DNA of 64,000 nucleotides, from contig NC_134883.1 in assembly GCF_041734735.1 (NCBI RefSeq), positions 31,998,764 to 32,062,763 of the forward strand, written 5' to 3'. The notes under the pieces are model-generated. The model did not search any database and was not told where the DNA came from. It was given only the letters and a program-made list of their open reading frames with translations. Of this stretch, positions 47,274-60,300 are shown one piece after another. Source of the DNA: Babylonia areolata (Eukaryota > Mollusca > Gastropoda > Neogastropoda > Buccinidae). Position numbers and translations under genes: made by a program. Every line of letters starts with the position of its first letter. The stretch's first letter is position 1.

Positions 47274-48717
47274 GTGAGTTGTTGGGAGACGTTATCAGAG
47301 AAAAGGTGGTTATAACTATGTAAGTAATTTGTATCTTTCAGATAAATGTGAAGTAAATCCGGGAAAAGAAAGATTAACACCCCTTCCCCATGGTTGTTAT
47401 TTTATTGTGTTTTTTAGCTGAAATTTTATACTGATGTGAAGGTTGTTTTTAAAAAAATTATATTATATATATATATATTTTTTTAAAGAATTATACTATA
47501 TAGATAGATAGACAGACAGACAGGAATATTCATTGTCTCCACATGGAGGCACAAAAATATACATGCACAGCACGTACACATGCACGCATTCTCTTTCCCT
47601 TTCTGTCTCTTTGTTTCCCTTCTTACATGCATATTCCAAACCATCATATTTTCCAGGTACAATGCTGCTATTCTGGCCTTGTACGTGGAGCATTGCATTA
47701 GCTGCTGAGCCGGGTCATCTGCCAGACCCCTGGATCTTGGCGCTGTTTGGGGCTGGTGCCTTTTTCATGCGGGGTGCTGGCTGCATCATCAACGACATGT
47801 GGGACAGTGACTTTGATAAGAAGGTAGCCTTCACATTTTCATGTCAAAGCAAGATTGGAGTGGAGTGATGACCTAGAGGTAATGTGTCCGGCTAGGAAGC
47901 AAGAGATCTGAGTGCGCTGGTTTGAATCATGGCTCAGCCGCCAATATTTTCTCTCCCTCCACTAGACCTTGAGTAGTGGTCTGGACGCTTTTCTTTCGGA
48001 TGAGACAACCAAGGTCCCGTGTGCAGCATGCATTTAGTGCACATAAAAGAACCCATGGCAACAAAAGGGTTGTTCCTGGCAAAATTCTGTAGAAAAATCC
48101 ACTTCGATAGGAAAAACAAATAAAACTGCACACAGGAAAAAATACAAAAAAAATGGGTGGCGCTCTCAGTGTAACAACATGCTCTCCCTGGTAAGCAGCC
48201 CGAATTTCACACAGAGAAATCTGTTGTGACAAAAAAGAAAAATATACAATACAAAATAACTGAGATTATAATGTAACCTCATTGTTCCATGTCAAAAGAA
48301 TTTGATAAGAAAGTAGCCTTGAAATATATGTTTTTCATGTATAAGACAATAAAAGAACTTTGATAAGAGGGCAGCTTTCACATCCATGTTAAAAACAAAT
48401 TGAGACATTTGATAAGAAGGCAGCCTCATCATTTTCATGTTAAAACATATGAGTTTCAGTTCGCAGTTCTCCTGACAGCAAGTTAATTCAGTGATGATCT
48501 TAAAGAGGAATTCCTTCCTTCCTTGTGGAGGCCCAAAAGGCATGATGTTTGTATTAAATTGTTCTATAAAGTAAAAAGAATGATTGGTATTTGCAGCTCT
48601 GCCCTAATTCCAGTCATGCTAAATTCCATGAAAATTGTTTTGGTCTGTAATGAATTAATACATAACATGAACAGTATGTATCAGTGCGTGTGGAGTGCAG
48701 GTGCGTGCATGTTTGTG

Positions 48718-48750
<33 letters not shown>

Positions 48751-51700
48751 CATGCATGATGTATGTGGTTTGTCCTTGACAGTCTACGGCTATATCTCTG
48801 TATGTAACAGAAAGAGTGGGCATGAAAGGGGATTGTTCATCAGAGTGTGCAGCACACTTGAACCCCATGGCACAATGAGAATGATGATGTTGACAAACCT
48901 GTTAGTCTCCAACCACTACTGTTGAAGTGGCTCAGCACACAGCTGTCAACTTACATTCACACAGAAGCTTAGCACTTCTAAGTCTTCCAACAGTTATGGC
49001 TGCGTGCGGAGTTGTGATTATAATTTATACATGACTGGTGGATTTGATGTTGTTGACGTGATGGTTGCTGTATGTGCAGGTGGAGCGTACAAAGCAGCGC
49101 CCCCTAGCCAGTGGAGAGCTGACTCATTTTCAGGCTTTGGTGTTTCTTGCTTCGCAGTTGTCCATCTCTCTGGGGATTTTGCTGCAGCTCAATACTTACA
49201 GGTACTGTGCAGTACAGAGAGTGCAGTGAAAACACTGTTGATCTTGTACCAACTGCATTGTTTCGTCAGTTGGAAGATGTTACTGTCAGAAATACAGAAT
49301 GCATGGGTTTTTTTTATATCTCCTAAGAGAAATTACTTTGTGATGTAAAAATATAAACATTGTACTAGAATCACGGTCATTCAGTGTATTATATAAAAGA
49401 TATAAAATGCTGTAATATCAGCTTAAACTCCCAAAAGGCAAAATACAATAATGACAGGTGCACACATACAGTGATACAAGTAGACATACAAAATACTTAA
49501 CTATTAACTTGGAGTAAATCACACATACAACAATCACAGCTATATACATATAATGATCACAGTTCAAGGTATAAGATATACTGTATTATATTTAAACATA
49601 GACATAATAAAATGTGCAATTCATTATTGTGTTTAAAATGAAATGTCATACCACGCACACTTAATCTTTGGCATACTTTCCATGAAATCACATAAATAAT
49701 CAGTCACTATTGTTTAACCATTGAATTGATCTTGGCATAAAGCTACATTCAATTCTGTTTTGAGTTTTGGGACTTTGAGGCATTTGCCTGAAGGTAGAAA
49801 TTGATAATAATTTGCCAGAATATGGCTGCTGTTGCTTGAAATGTGTGGCTTTTTGTCATACTCAGACTCTGCCCACTCTCACACCCACGGCCTTGCTGCA
49901 CACATTCACAGTCTTATTCAGCTTGTTCTTATTCTTCTCAGCAAGACCCCCATACCACCATGTAAAGTTAAAACAGATTCAATAAAGCATGAATAGAATC
50001 CCATAAGTACTTAAGAGTTAATTTCTGAGTTTCAACAGACAACAGATGCGAGGCTGGCATTTTTGATCTGCAAGATTTGTACTGGAAGCCTATATGTTGA
50101 CTCTTCCAGCTGTATCTTCACATCTCCTCCATAATGATAATACAAAAATAGTGATGATGATAACAGGAGTGAAATACTGTATTTCTGGTCAGGAAATTTG
50201 AACAGCACTTCCAAAGACAAATCCATGAAGTAGATGACTGTTGACAGCGTGGTCCCAGTCTTCCCATTTTAGCCCTTAGCACACTCAACTTCGGATTGGA
50301 ACAGGCCAATGGCCGGAAAACTTATCTCTGATGGGGCTGGAACCTGTGTCCTCCCAGTCATCAGTCCACAATGCTAACCACTTCACCATGACGGCTGGTA
50401 GTTTATTTTATTTTGTATGTGTTTGTGCGTTGTGCAAGTCTCATTCTGTAAAATCTAACCAGTGTACGTGTGGTTGTTTTGATGACAGCATTCTGCTGGG
50501 TGCTGCTTCTATGGTGCTGGTGGTGCTGTATCCTTTAGCTAAGCGCTTTACATACTGGCCTCAGATCATGTTGGGTGAGTAAACAGTTTCTTCCGGATAC
50601 GCTGGTCTGTTAATCAAGATACATGTGCAGCAAGTATTTTGCGACCATACTGTTAGGTGTCCTACATACTGTTCTGTGTCAAACTGATGCAAACTAGGCC
50701 AATGAGCAGTGGAAAGACGCCCGGCCATGTCCAGTCCGCTCTAGCCAATCAAATGAAGGTTTACTTTGTGTGTGCTTGCACACATGTATGTTTACATGAA
50801 GAATTATAAATTCTTTTATTAAGTTTTGACACACATTTTTTTCTTATTCTGATTGTGCAGCAGACAGTTTGACAGGTTTTTAAAAAAGATGAAAATGAGA
50901 CTTGACAGAATTAAAAGCAGGCTGCTTAATTCACAAGTCAATCTTACCATTCTGTTTACTGTGGACAAAAAGGTAACTGTGTAAACCAGTGCTTTTTCCT
51001 GTACTTTGCTGGCCTCATTATGAGCAGTCATCTCATCGTGTCAGTTTGTACACTCCTGGTTGTTGAAAGTAGAATCAATCTGTCAGTCTATAAATCCTCT
51101 TCATACCCTCTGGCATGTAAGGCCGCCACCAGAGATCTCCACTGCTGTCTGTCTTGTGCTGTCTCAGCTGGCTTCTCCCCAGATATATCCATTCTCTTTT
51201 ATTTGTACTTTGAAAATTGAAGTCAGCAGTAATCATATGTACTCAGTGGTTCACAGATTTTGTTGTTTCTTAAATCTGTTCATTTGTGTAGTCTGTCAGA
51301 CTGACAGTGACATAGACATGTAAAGCTGTTGTAAAACAGCCACAACTGCTTTTGCGAGAGAATGCTTTTTCTTATTTTTGAAATGAAAATAAAATGAAAG
51401 GACTCATATTTGTAAATGACCAAAAGTATATATTCATCAGCAGCATTTATAGCATACATGTTGTATTTTGTGTCTGTATCATTATATTTTTAAGCTTTTT
51501 CATTATGATTAAACTTCGGACAGAAATGGATGCAGAAAGTATTTTGAATGGCTATTTATTTTATGACCAGACCATTCTGCATCACTGATGTAGAAAAAAA
51601 AAGAAAAAAGAAAAAGAAAAAAAAAAGGACTTTAAAAACAGCCGAAAATGGCATGGCTTTTTTTTTTTTTTTTTTTTAATATGTGCCACAAGATTAGTTC

Positions 51701-53259
51701 TCATTTATTATTTCAAGTTGACTTAGTGGTTTTGCTTTATTTTAAAGTATAGGCAGATTTCTTTTGAAGATTTTCTGTTTGATATGATTATTTTGGGTTT
51801 GAAAATTATGGCTTATGGTTAACATTTCTTTTTGACAATAATTAGCTCTAAAATTCAAAATGTTTTATTCATGCCACCTGTGTTCAACCACACACAATTA
51901 CTTACATATTCAACATCATATTATTATTTTTAGCTTATATGAAAGTATCTCACAGTCTACTTTTCTCTTTTCCCTGTTCATTTGTGATCTTACGCATTCC
52001 AGTGTCATGAAAAAAGGAAGTGATACAGATACTTTTGATGTGGCAGTGAACAAAACCAGGATCAGAAATGGTCATTGAGCATGGTGGTAGAGAGGATTGT
52101 GTAGATGACACAGAAATTCCAAAGCAAAGATGGACTTTCTGCTTCTGGTCCTAGAATACAGATTATCTCAAATATGAAACTTCTTATCAATATGGATCCC
52201 CCCCCCCCAACCCACCTGAACATTAACTCTCTCCATACGAACGGCGGAAGAGAAGACGTTAACAGCGTTTCACCCCAATTATCATCATCAAAATATTGCA
52301 AGCGGAAGGCTCTTATACTGAAGAGGTGAATGTTGACAAAGAATACCACAATTCTGACGACAGAAGCTAAAGGTTGGGTCATTGAGACACCCACTGGACA
52401 TCCGAGGGGTCTGAGTAGAGGAGAAGAGAGGACTGGCCGTACTGAGTGAGTTAAACATGGGTACTATGATGAAGATTAATATGTGTGTGAGGACTGAATA
52501 GATTTTTTTCTTAGGGGATTGGTGGGATGGGGGGGTTGTAGTTGTCATTGTTGTTGTTTTTAATGTCTTGTACAGTTTCGAAGTGCCAGTGACACACTGT
52601 CCAGCACTGTGCCACCTCTGCATATTACTTTTTAGCTATAGCCCCTACCATTGTTTCACCCTTTCTCCTTGCCACAGCTAGTCTCAGACTTGCTGTTGTG
52701 GTCAGTGTGTCAACTTCAGCATTGGGAAAGTAAAAGTGATTTGTTAAGCTTCCATTAATCATTAATTCTTTTTTTCAACATTGGGAGTACATAGCCCACT
52801 TGTGAATTGAGGAAGAACAATGAAGATCTTACATTTTCATGACATATTCATTGGGAGTACGGAAGTCAGTTGAGTAAGGAAAAACAGGAAGATTATTATG
52901 TACTTATGACTGATTTTTTTAGCATGGAATTTTACAGAGGGTGATAAAATCCTGGATGATGGTAACTGTCAAAATCAAAGCAAACAAGGATGTGACCCAA
53001 AGTGCATCTCTCTCAGTCAATACAGTTGTGATGAGCAGATGCACATGATTTAGCTGCATTGTGTCAGTGACAGACTAACCATAATGGAATTCTATTCCAC
53101 ATTCTTTATCTTATATTCTTGCTGAAGGGTGATCACATTTTAAAAACGTTTGTATAAAGACTGTACTTATAAGCATGGCCAAGCAGGTATTTAGGTCTTG
53201 CTTTGTTGAGAACCTAGCTGAATGAAATTTGTGCACAGCTGATTGTGGCATTTACAGAT

Positions 53260-53296
<37 letters not shown>

Positions 53297-54254
53297 AAAA
53301 ATTTGACCAAAGCAAAGCCACACAACCCTAAGAAGAACTGTATCACTTAGTTGTCTTCAAAAGTGATGCAGAATAACCACATGCTACTGTTTCTCCAAAA
53401 TGACTACAAAATGCTTTCTTGTTTACAAAATTTCTGAATTTTTTGTTATTTCAGTCTGTTCATAGTTTTTTTTCTTTTCTTCTTGGTATGTTGGCTCAGC
53501 CATTATTTGCTGCCTGAAAACGTTTAATTATGATCTTCATATGCCAATACAGACATGTCTGAAGCAATCATTAGGAAAGTTGAGGAAACATTTGAAAAGG
53601 AAAGGGAGTCACTATGTATGTCTTTCGGTCTGGTGAGCTACGTTTGATAGAACACAGGAATTTTGACTGTTTGTATTTGTATAATATCATAATGATTTAA
53701 TTTTAAGAGATAGAAGAAGGAGATTACATAAGGAACTGCAAGAGATAGGAGGGGGAAAATACACATGAACTGTTTGATACTATAGATCTTTACTTGTGTC
53801 TGTATACCGTTATGTTTCTGTTTCGTGATGTTTTTGTTTTGTTTTTGCATGAATAGGTCATTTTATGATGGTGTTCTGGTGTGTTAATGGCATTCCCTGG
53901 CCTGTGCCGTAGTGTGTGATGATGTGTGGTGCAGTGAACAGGTCAGCACCATCACAGTGCAGGTCAGCACATTTCATTGGATAGAAAGGGTCACAGAAAC
54001 CTGTTGTTAGTCAATTACTTCAGTGTTCTTGACTGGGAAAATGACTCGTCATTGGACAAAACCATCCACAGAAACTTCCAAAATTTTTAGTTTCTAGGAA
54101 GTGTCAAAGTGTATGGATTCATGTTATTCTATGCCCAAGCAGGAGAACTAAAAAACAGCACATTGGTCTGGCCTTGGATGCCTGCTGAACATGTGTTAGT
54201 ATTCATAACTGTATGGTGGTATTCACACACTGTGTGTGTGTGTGTGTGTGTGTG

Positions 54255-54302
<48 letters not shown>

Positions 54303-57300
54303 TTTTTTAATGCAGCAGATGTGATGTGATGTAGTGTATGTGGATCAGTCCACATGCTTTGACACTTTATTGAAATTGAAAACTCAAAAAAAAAGAAGGA
54401 AAAAAAAAGTTTTTCCAGAAATATTACTGCAGCATAAAGTTTGAAGATTTTGCTCCAAGTGATCACTGTTTCGGTTGTTCTGTCTAGTTTCCAGAATGGT
54501 CCACATGTTGCCAAGTAAGATCACCAAACATGATGTATTTCTTGGACTGATCAGATTTTTTCACAGGTGTTTTACTGAAAAAGCAATCTCCAAGGAGTCT
54601 GATCAACATAGATATTGTATAAAGCACTAAGTTTACTGTTTAGCATCCAGACTTCCTCTCTTCATGCAGGAAGTGTATACTAGTACTTTACATTGTCTGA
54701 GGGCATTAGAGGTATAATATTTCAGCTTTCACAGTTTTTCAGAACATAATACATTCACATATAAATTTTTTTCTTTGAGTTTGAGTTTATTATTTCCTAA
54801 AACAACCTTCCGAATTTTGACCTGGGAATCATAGTGACCTCCAGTTTTTAAGAATTAAAAGTAATTTGATACTCATACATCATTATAACCAACATTACTG
54901 CCAACTTTTTGTATTTAATCAGTTGTAGGCAAATTTCAGTCTTAGTCCCCCTCCCCCTCTCTTCACCACAAGAACACTGTTCATCACGAAGGTGAAATAC
55001 AGTAAATGGTCCATTGGTGTTTGTATGTCCTGATCTTTTTTTCTTTTTTTTTTTTTTTTGCAAGGCAACAGGAAAATGGGGAGGTGCATGAACTGAGAGA
55101 ATCATTGTAATGAACATGGGAGGTATACTTGGTGCATATTATATTATCATATTGCTAAGCATAGAATTAAAGAATCATTGCAAGGAACACAAGGGTGTGC
55201 TTGTACATCTTCAGAGCATTCATGTTAAACAGAACCATATGAAAGAGCTGGGCAGAACAAAGAAATGTTGATACCCACTCTTCTGCCATTTTTAGACAGC
55301 AAAGTGATGGTGTTGAGCTGGTCCTACTTGTGCACAGGTGTGGAGGATACCATCATATTCATTGTGCAGTAGGGGTGAGGTGTGGCACTTTTCTTGCAGG
55401 CGTGACTCTGAACTGGGGGGTACTGCTGGCCTGGTCAGGGCTGAAGGGGAGCCTGGACTGCACTGTGGCTCCCCTCTACTTGGCCTGTGTGCTCTACACT
55501 ATGTTCTATGACACTATCTATTCTCACCAGGTACTGCCCGCACACACCCCTCCCCCTGTCCTGCCTGCCTTCCATTATCCTATTCTCTCTCTCTCTCTCT
55601 TAGCTCTGATTTCACTTGGCAGGTGCTCTTGTTTTTTTCTTTTTTGCAAAACAGAGCTTCATTTTTTCCCTGCTCCCCTTCTGTGAAGTGTTAATACACG
55701 AGAAGAGTTGAGATTGATGTGGTGTTTTTTTTAAAAATACACACAGGCATTTTGAAGAGGGTCTTGAAACTGATTAAACCTAAACACCAGGGGTCTTGAT
55801 ACATTGCCTCTTCCTCTCCTTTCAAGTAACCACAAGTCTTTTAAAAAAAAAAAATCTTCTTTTTGGTGGTCTGCTAGGTTTGCTGAAGGCCTGTGAAGGA
55901 ACTAGCCTTGGAACATACCTCCAAACACACCCAGTTCAATAACAGACACAAATGGCATCTGAGTCAGACCTTGAATAATGATCTGGGTCTTGTCTTCTTG
56001 ATGAGATAGTACATCATGCTTCTGTTTGGAACATGCATTTCAAAAGGAAATACGGAAATAAATTTGATGCTGGACTGTAACAACATGCTTTCCCTGGAGA
56101 AAGATGCACAAATTTCACAACACGAATCACACACATGTGACAATATGGCAACACTTGAGCTATGGCTGCTTCCTCTCCATTCTTAGCCTCAGTTCAAAGA
56201 GGCAGTTTGTTTGTTGTTATTTTTTTTCAGTGGTGAAAAGATGTTCACAGAGGTGGTGTTTCAAGTTCTTGAGAACTATAGCTCTCTGGTTTGCAGTTTG
56301 CTCATGTCTGCTTGACAAGCAAATTTGTCAGAAATGTTCATTTTTATTTCCCCATTCAGTGATTATTTGTTTATGAACTATAATTACATGAATTGATTTT
56401 TCAATGATGGCACTGAGAGTGCTGGTGAATATGTTTGAAAAGGAGATGTGTGTTTGTGCTAGGTATCCCTGCGCCCCCATCCCCCCCCCTCTTCTCCCTT
56501 TCCCCCTGAACCTCCCCCTTGCCCCCCACCTTTTCTTTCTTCTCTTCCCCTCTCCCCTCCCCATACTTCTTTTCATTTTCCTCAGTTTCTCTTTTAACCC
56601 TTTCTATCTGTTCTCTCCCTGCCTCTCTCTCTCTTTCAGCGCTTCCCATCCCACATCCCCTTATTCCTCTGTATTTTTCTCGGTTTGTCTGTTAACTGTT
56701 TCCGTGTCATCCCTTGCTCCCCACCCCCTCTCTCTTTGTTTTCAGGGCATTGGTGTTTTCTCCTAAACAGGATTTAATAGGTCTGTTTCTATACACATAG
56801 GTGGTTTTTCGATCAGTGGATTGTAACATTTGAATTGAAATACAGCAGTTTTTAGAACTGTGAAAATGGATGCGTGTTTGTTTGTGATCATTTTCTCATA
56901 CCTTACCCCTCTCATCCCAGTTCTCCTCATCCCTCCTCTTACCCCCACATCACTCTCTTTCTTTTCTCCATTTTTCTTTTTGTATATCTAAACAGAAGAG
57001 AATACTGACTTGGTGTGCAGTTTACTAAACAGAACATGTCCAGTCTGTGTGTTTTTTGTTTTTTTTTTTTTTTGTGTGTGTGAATTGTTTGGAACCACTT
57101 TCATTGCACGTTGGAGGGTGGCTACTCGTAGAAATACCATGTTGGCATCCAAGGTAGTAATACAGCCAGGGGTGGTAGTGTGGATAAGTTCCCACTGCCT
57201 GTAAAATCATCCTAATAGCGTGTGTCTCCGATAACCTCTGACAACCAAACTGCAGCTCTTGGCCTTGCAAAGTTTAAGCTTTTGAGCCCGACGGAGCATT

Positions 57301-60300
57301 TTTACTGACAGGAGAAGGGGAGAAGATGGGTCACTGGTGTCTTAATTAGTTGATAAAACCAGTTGCTTAATTCATGAAGATCAGAAATATCAGCATGGGA
57401 AGGTAGATCATCTTGGGATTGGATAACATTGACTTGAAATATCCAGCCAGGGTAGAGGATGCTCTTCAGCCTTGGATGGCCAGTCGCCTACAAGAAAATA
57501 ATTCAGACAGGAAAATCAGAGGGCTAAAGTCAGAGGTACTGGGCCAGTTTGCACCTTCTGACAAACCGTGATGCCATTTAACTTGTCACAAATGGTCATG
57601 CAGGCAGTATAGCCATTTGCAGTTTCATTGAAGACCAAGTTCAACGGCATCTGGCAGGACCTGGAGAAAACAGCTAACTGTGCACTGTCTGTGTGACAGC
57701 AAATGGAAAGAAGACTAGTAATGTTCAGATCACCACAAAAATAGGGGATGGGGTGGGTGAGAGCTATGTAAGGACTAACAGGGAGATTGTCCATAGGTAA
57801 GGGGAGGCAACAATACCCATGGTGTCTTATCTGTGAACAGAGATAAAGACGACTGCTGTAGGGCTTGATTCAGCTTGCATGCAAAACTGCCAATGTTTCT
57901 TGTTTTTTTTTGGTGAAAACTTTATTCTGTTTTTGCCTAATGCATCGTTTTGTGGTGGTGGTGGTGCCTGCCCCTGTTGTGTCTGCCCTCCTGCCCTTCC
58001 CAGCTTTTTTTTCTCCTTTTTTTTTTCTTGATTGATAATGATTTTCTAACTTATGTGGAATTTGTAATGTGCTTGTATTGTTCTCTATGGTTGGTTGTTA
58101 CTCAGTGTTAGCTTGCTTTTTTGTCGGCCTGTGTTTTTTCTCCTCTTTTTATTATTATTAATTCTATTTTATGTATTTTATCCTTGGGTCTTTTAATTGT
58201 TAGTAGAAATTTTTGATTTTTGTGTCTAGTGTTGATGGTTGCAGTGCCTTCTTGTGTTCTGTTGTACATTTACGAGATAATCATAGGAGGTCAAGGTTTA
58301 TTTTGTTTTCTATAATGGAAACCTTATTTGAGCATCTTTTCCTTACAGAAAGCTGTGATTTGTATTCAGCTGATGTCATCCTTTCTTCAGTTGGTGTTGC
58401 TGTGATTTCTTGTTAAATTATTTTGCTGGAATCCCTCCACAACTTTCATTGTTGTTTTAATGCACCCTCAGATAGTTGCCTTTTTGTATCAATCTTATTT
58501 GCATTCCTCCTGAACTGTCTTCAGGTTGTTAGCTTTTTTCTGTTCTTCTTTTTCCTTTAATATGAAACAGTTATGGGTGTTCTGTCAGGTGTTGAAGACA
58601 TTTTCAGTATTGACATTGGCACCACTATTCACCTGTGCACTGTACTGTAGTATTCACACACACACACTTGCACTTACTAACAGTTTTTCGAGCAGTTGAC
58701 AGCAGAAGGTGAACAACCATGTCAGGAATAGTGAACATCCTGTTATGACAATCAACCTTCAGGCATCTCTCTCTCTCTCTTAAAGGCCTTTATTCTTTAG
58801 TATTGCAGAAGCTTTTTGGGTGAGGACTGGATGAAAAACAGCAAAAAGTGGTGATATGTAATTCTTGAAAATGAAGAACTTTGTCTTATCTTCTCTCTCT
58901 GTGTCTCTGCATGTTCTGATCTCCATTTCTTGCTGAGCACACAGAGCCATAAGCTGTATACCCTCCAGTTCAGAGCTCTTGGCTCCATTGTTAGCACGGA
59001 ACTTCATTGTTTGGTGTGTGAGTGTGGGATGCGTAACTGCTTGCTGTTTGTGATATGTTTGTTCCAGCATAAACACTGTTAGTTTAATTAAATATACTGA
59101 TGTACACTAAATATGTTTGTGTCAATATGCACATGTTGGTTTAGATTTAACATACTAATATACAGCTAACTGATTCTTAGTTAACTTGGTAGATGACAAA
59201 CTTTATGGTTATGATGATGAACAAGCCATAACGAGCAGACTTATTTGATATGTCATGACAGATATACAGTTCTATTATACATTAAATTAAACAGCAATGA
59301 AGGAATTATACATTCTGCTGAAAACTGCATTTTCAAATACAGTGTACATGACATTTGAAAAAAAAAAAAATCTGAATGTTTGGAATCTGCTTGAAAGGTG
59401 GTCATGAACAGATAAAATTTGATGTTAAAGAAAAGGATCAGGTCATAAACTGAACACTCTTATTAATAGTTGGGTTTTTTTTATTACAGAGAATTTAAGA
59501 ATTAAATTTATGAATGTGATGAAGTTCTTTTGACATACAGGTTTAAAATACAAGCTTAGCTTTGCAAGACTAAATAGCGAAGTTGTGCTAGATTTCAATG
59601 TTTATCAAAGCCATAGGTTGGGAAAAGAAAAGAAATCTTTGGTGCTTTCATCCATGTTAGATTTTTTTCTTGACAACTGACACCGATTCAGTTGCAGTCA
59701 CAGAGAAATGTTGATTTGCATCTCATTTCTGTTCTGGGTATTTTTAGATTTTTAGTTGGTGTAGAGTGAATATGAATTGTGTAATGATACTTAAGGTCCT
59801 TTGTGATGGAGTATAGGTCTCTGAATCAGTAATGTTACACTTAATGTTACACTGCTCTAGGTGAATGTGAAGGCAATTTTAGGGTTGTCAAACATACCAG
59901 AATAAGTACACGCAAATTACAGCCTTGACAACAAAAATTACCTAATTTAGTTGTACTGAATTATATATTAAAAAACCAACAACAAACAAACAAAGAAAAA
60001 GCTGGAAAAAAACCCAAAAAAACAAAAAAAAAACCCCAAACTATTGGGACTGGTGTGGTTGGCCAAGTCAAAGCCTGAAAGGGGATTGAGGGTAACTGCA
60101 GGGGTAAAACTGCCAGATGTGATTGTTTCCAAGTGGTGGCTTTTAGTAATGGTGCACTGTATTCAGATTCTCATTGCTTATATATGGCTTATGTTTGTTA
60201 ACGAGGGTATTTTCCTTTAATTTTGTTTTTATACATCATTTTTTATTGTACTGATTTACCAATTCAGGTAGCTTTCAGCTTGGACTGTATGTATGCAATG

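Noticed and set aside
55400-55530. First COQ2 alternative exon as a decayed duplicate
   Set aside because: It is open, keeps the phases, both splice sites and the Asp motif, and its changes fall at the two positions known for the rhodoquinone form.
56328-56766. Frames on both strands over a C/T-rich block
   Set aside because: Low-complexity artefacts with no family.
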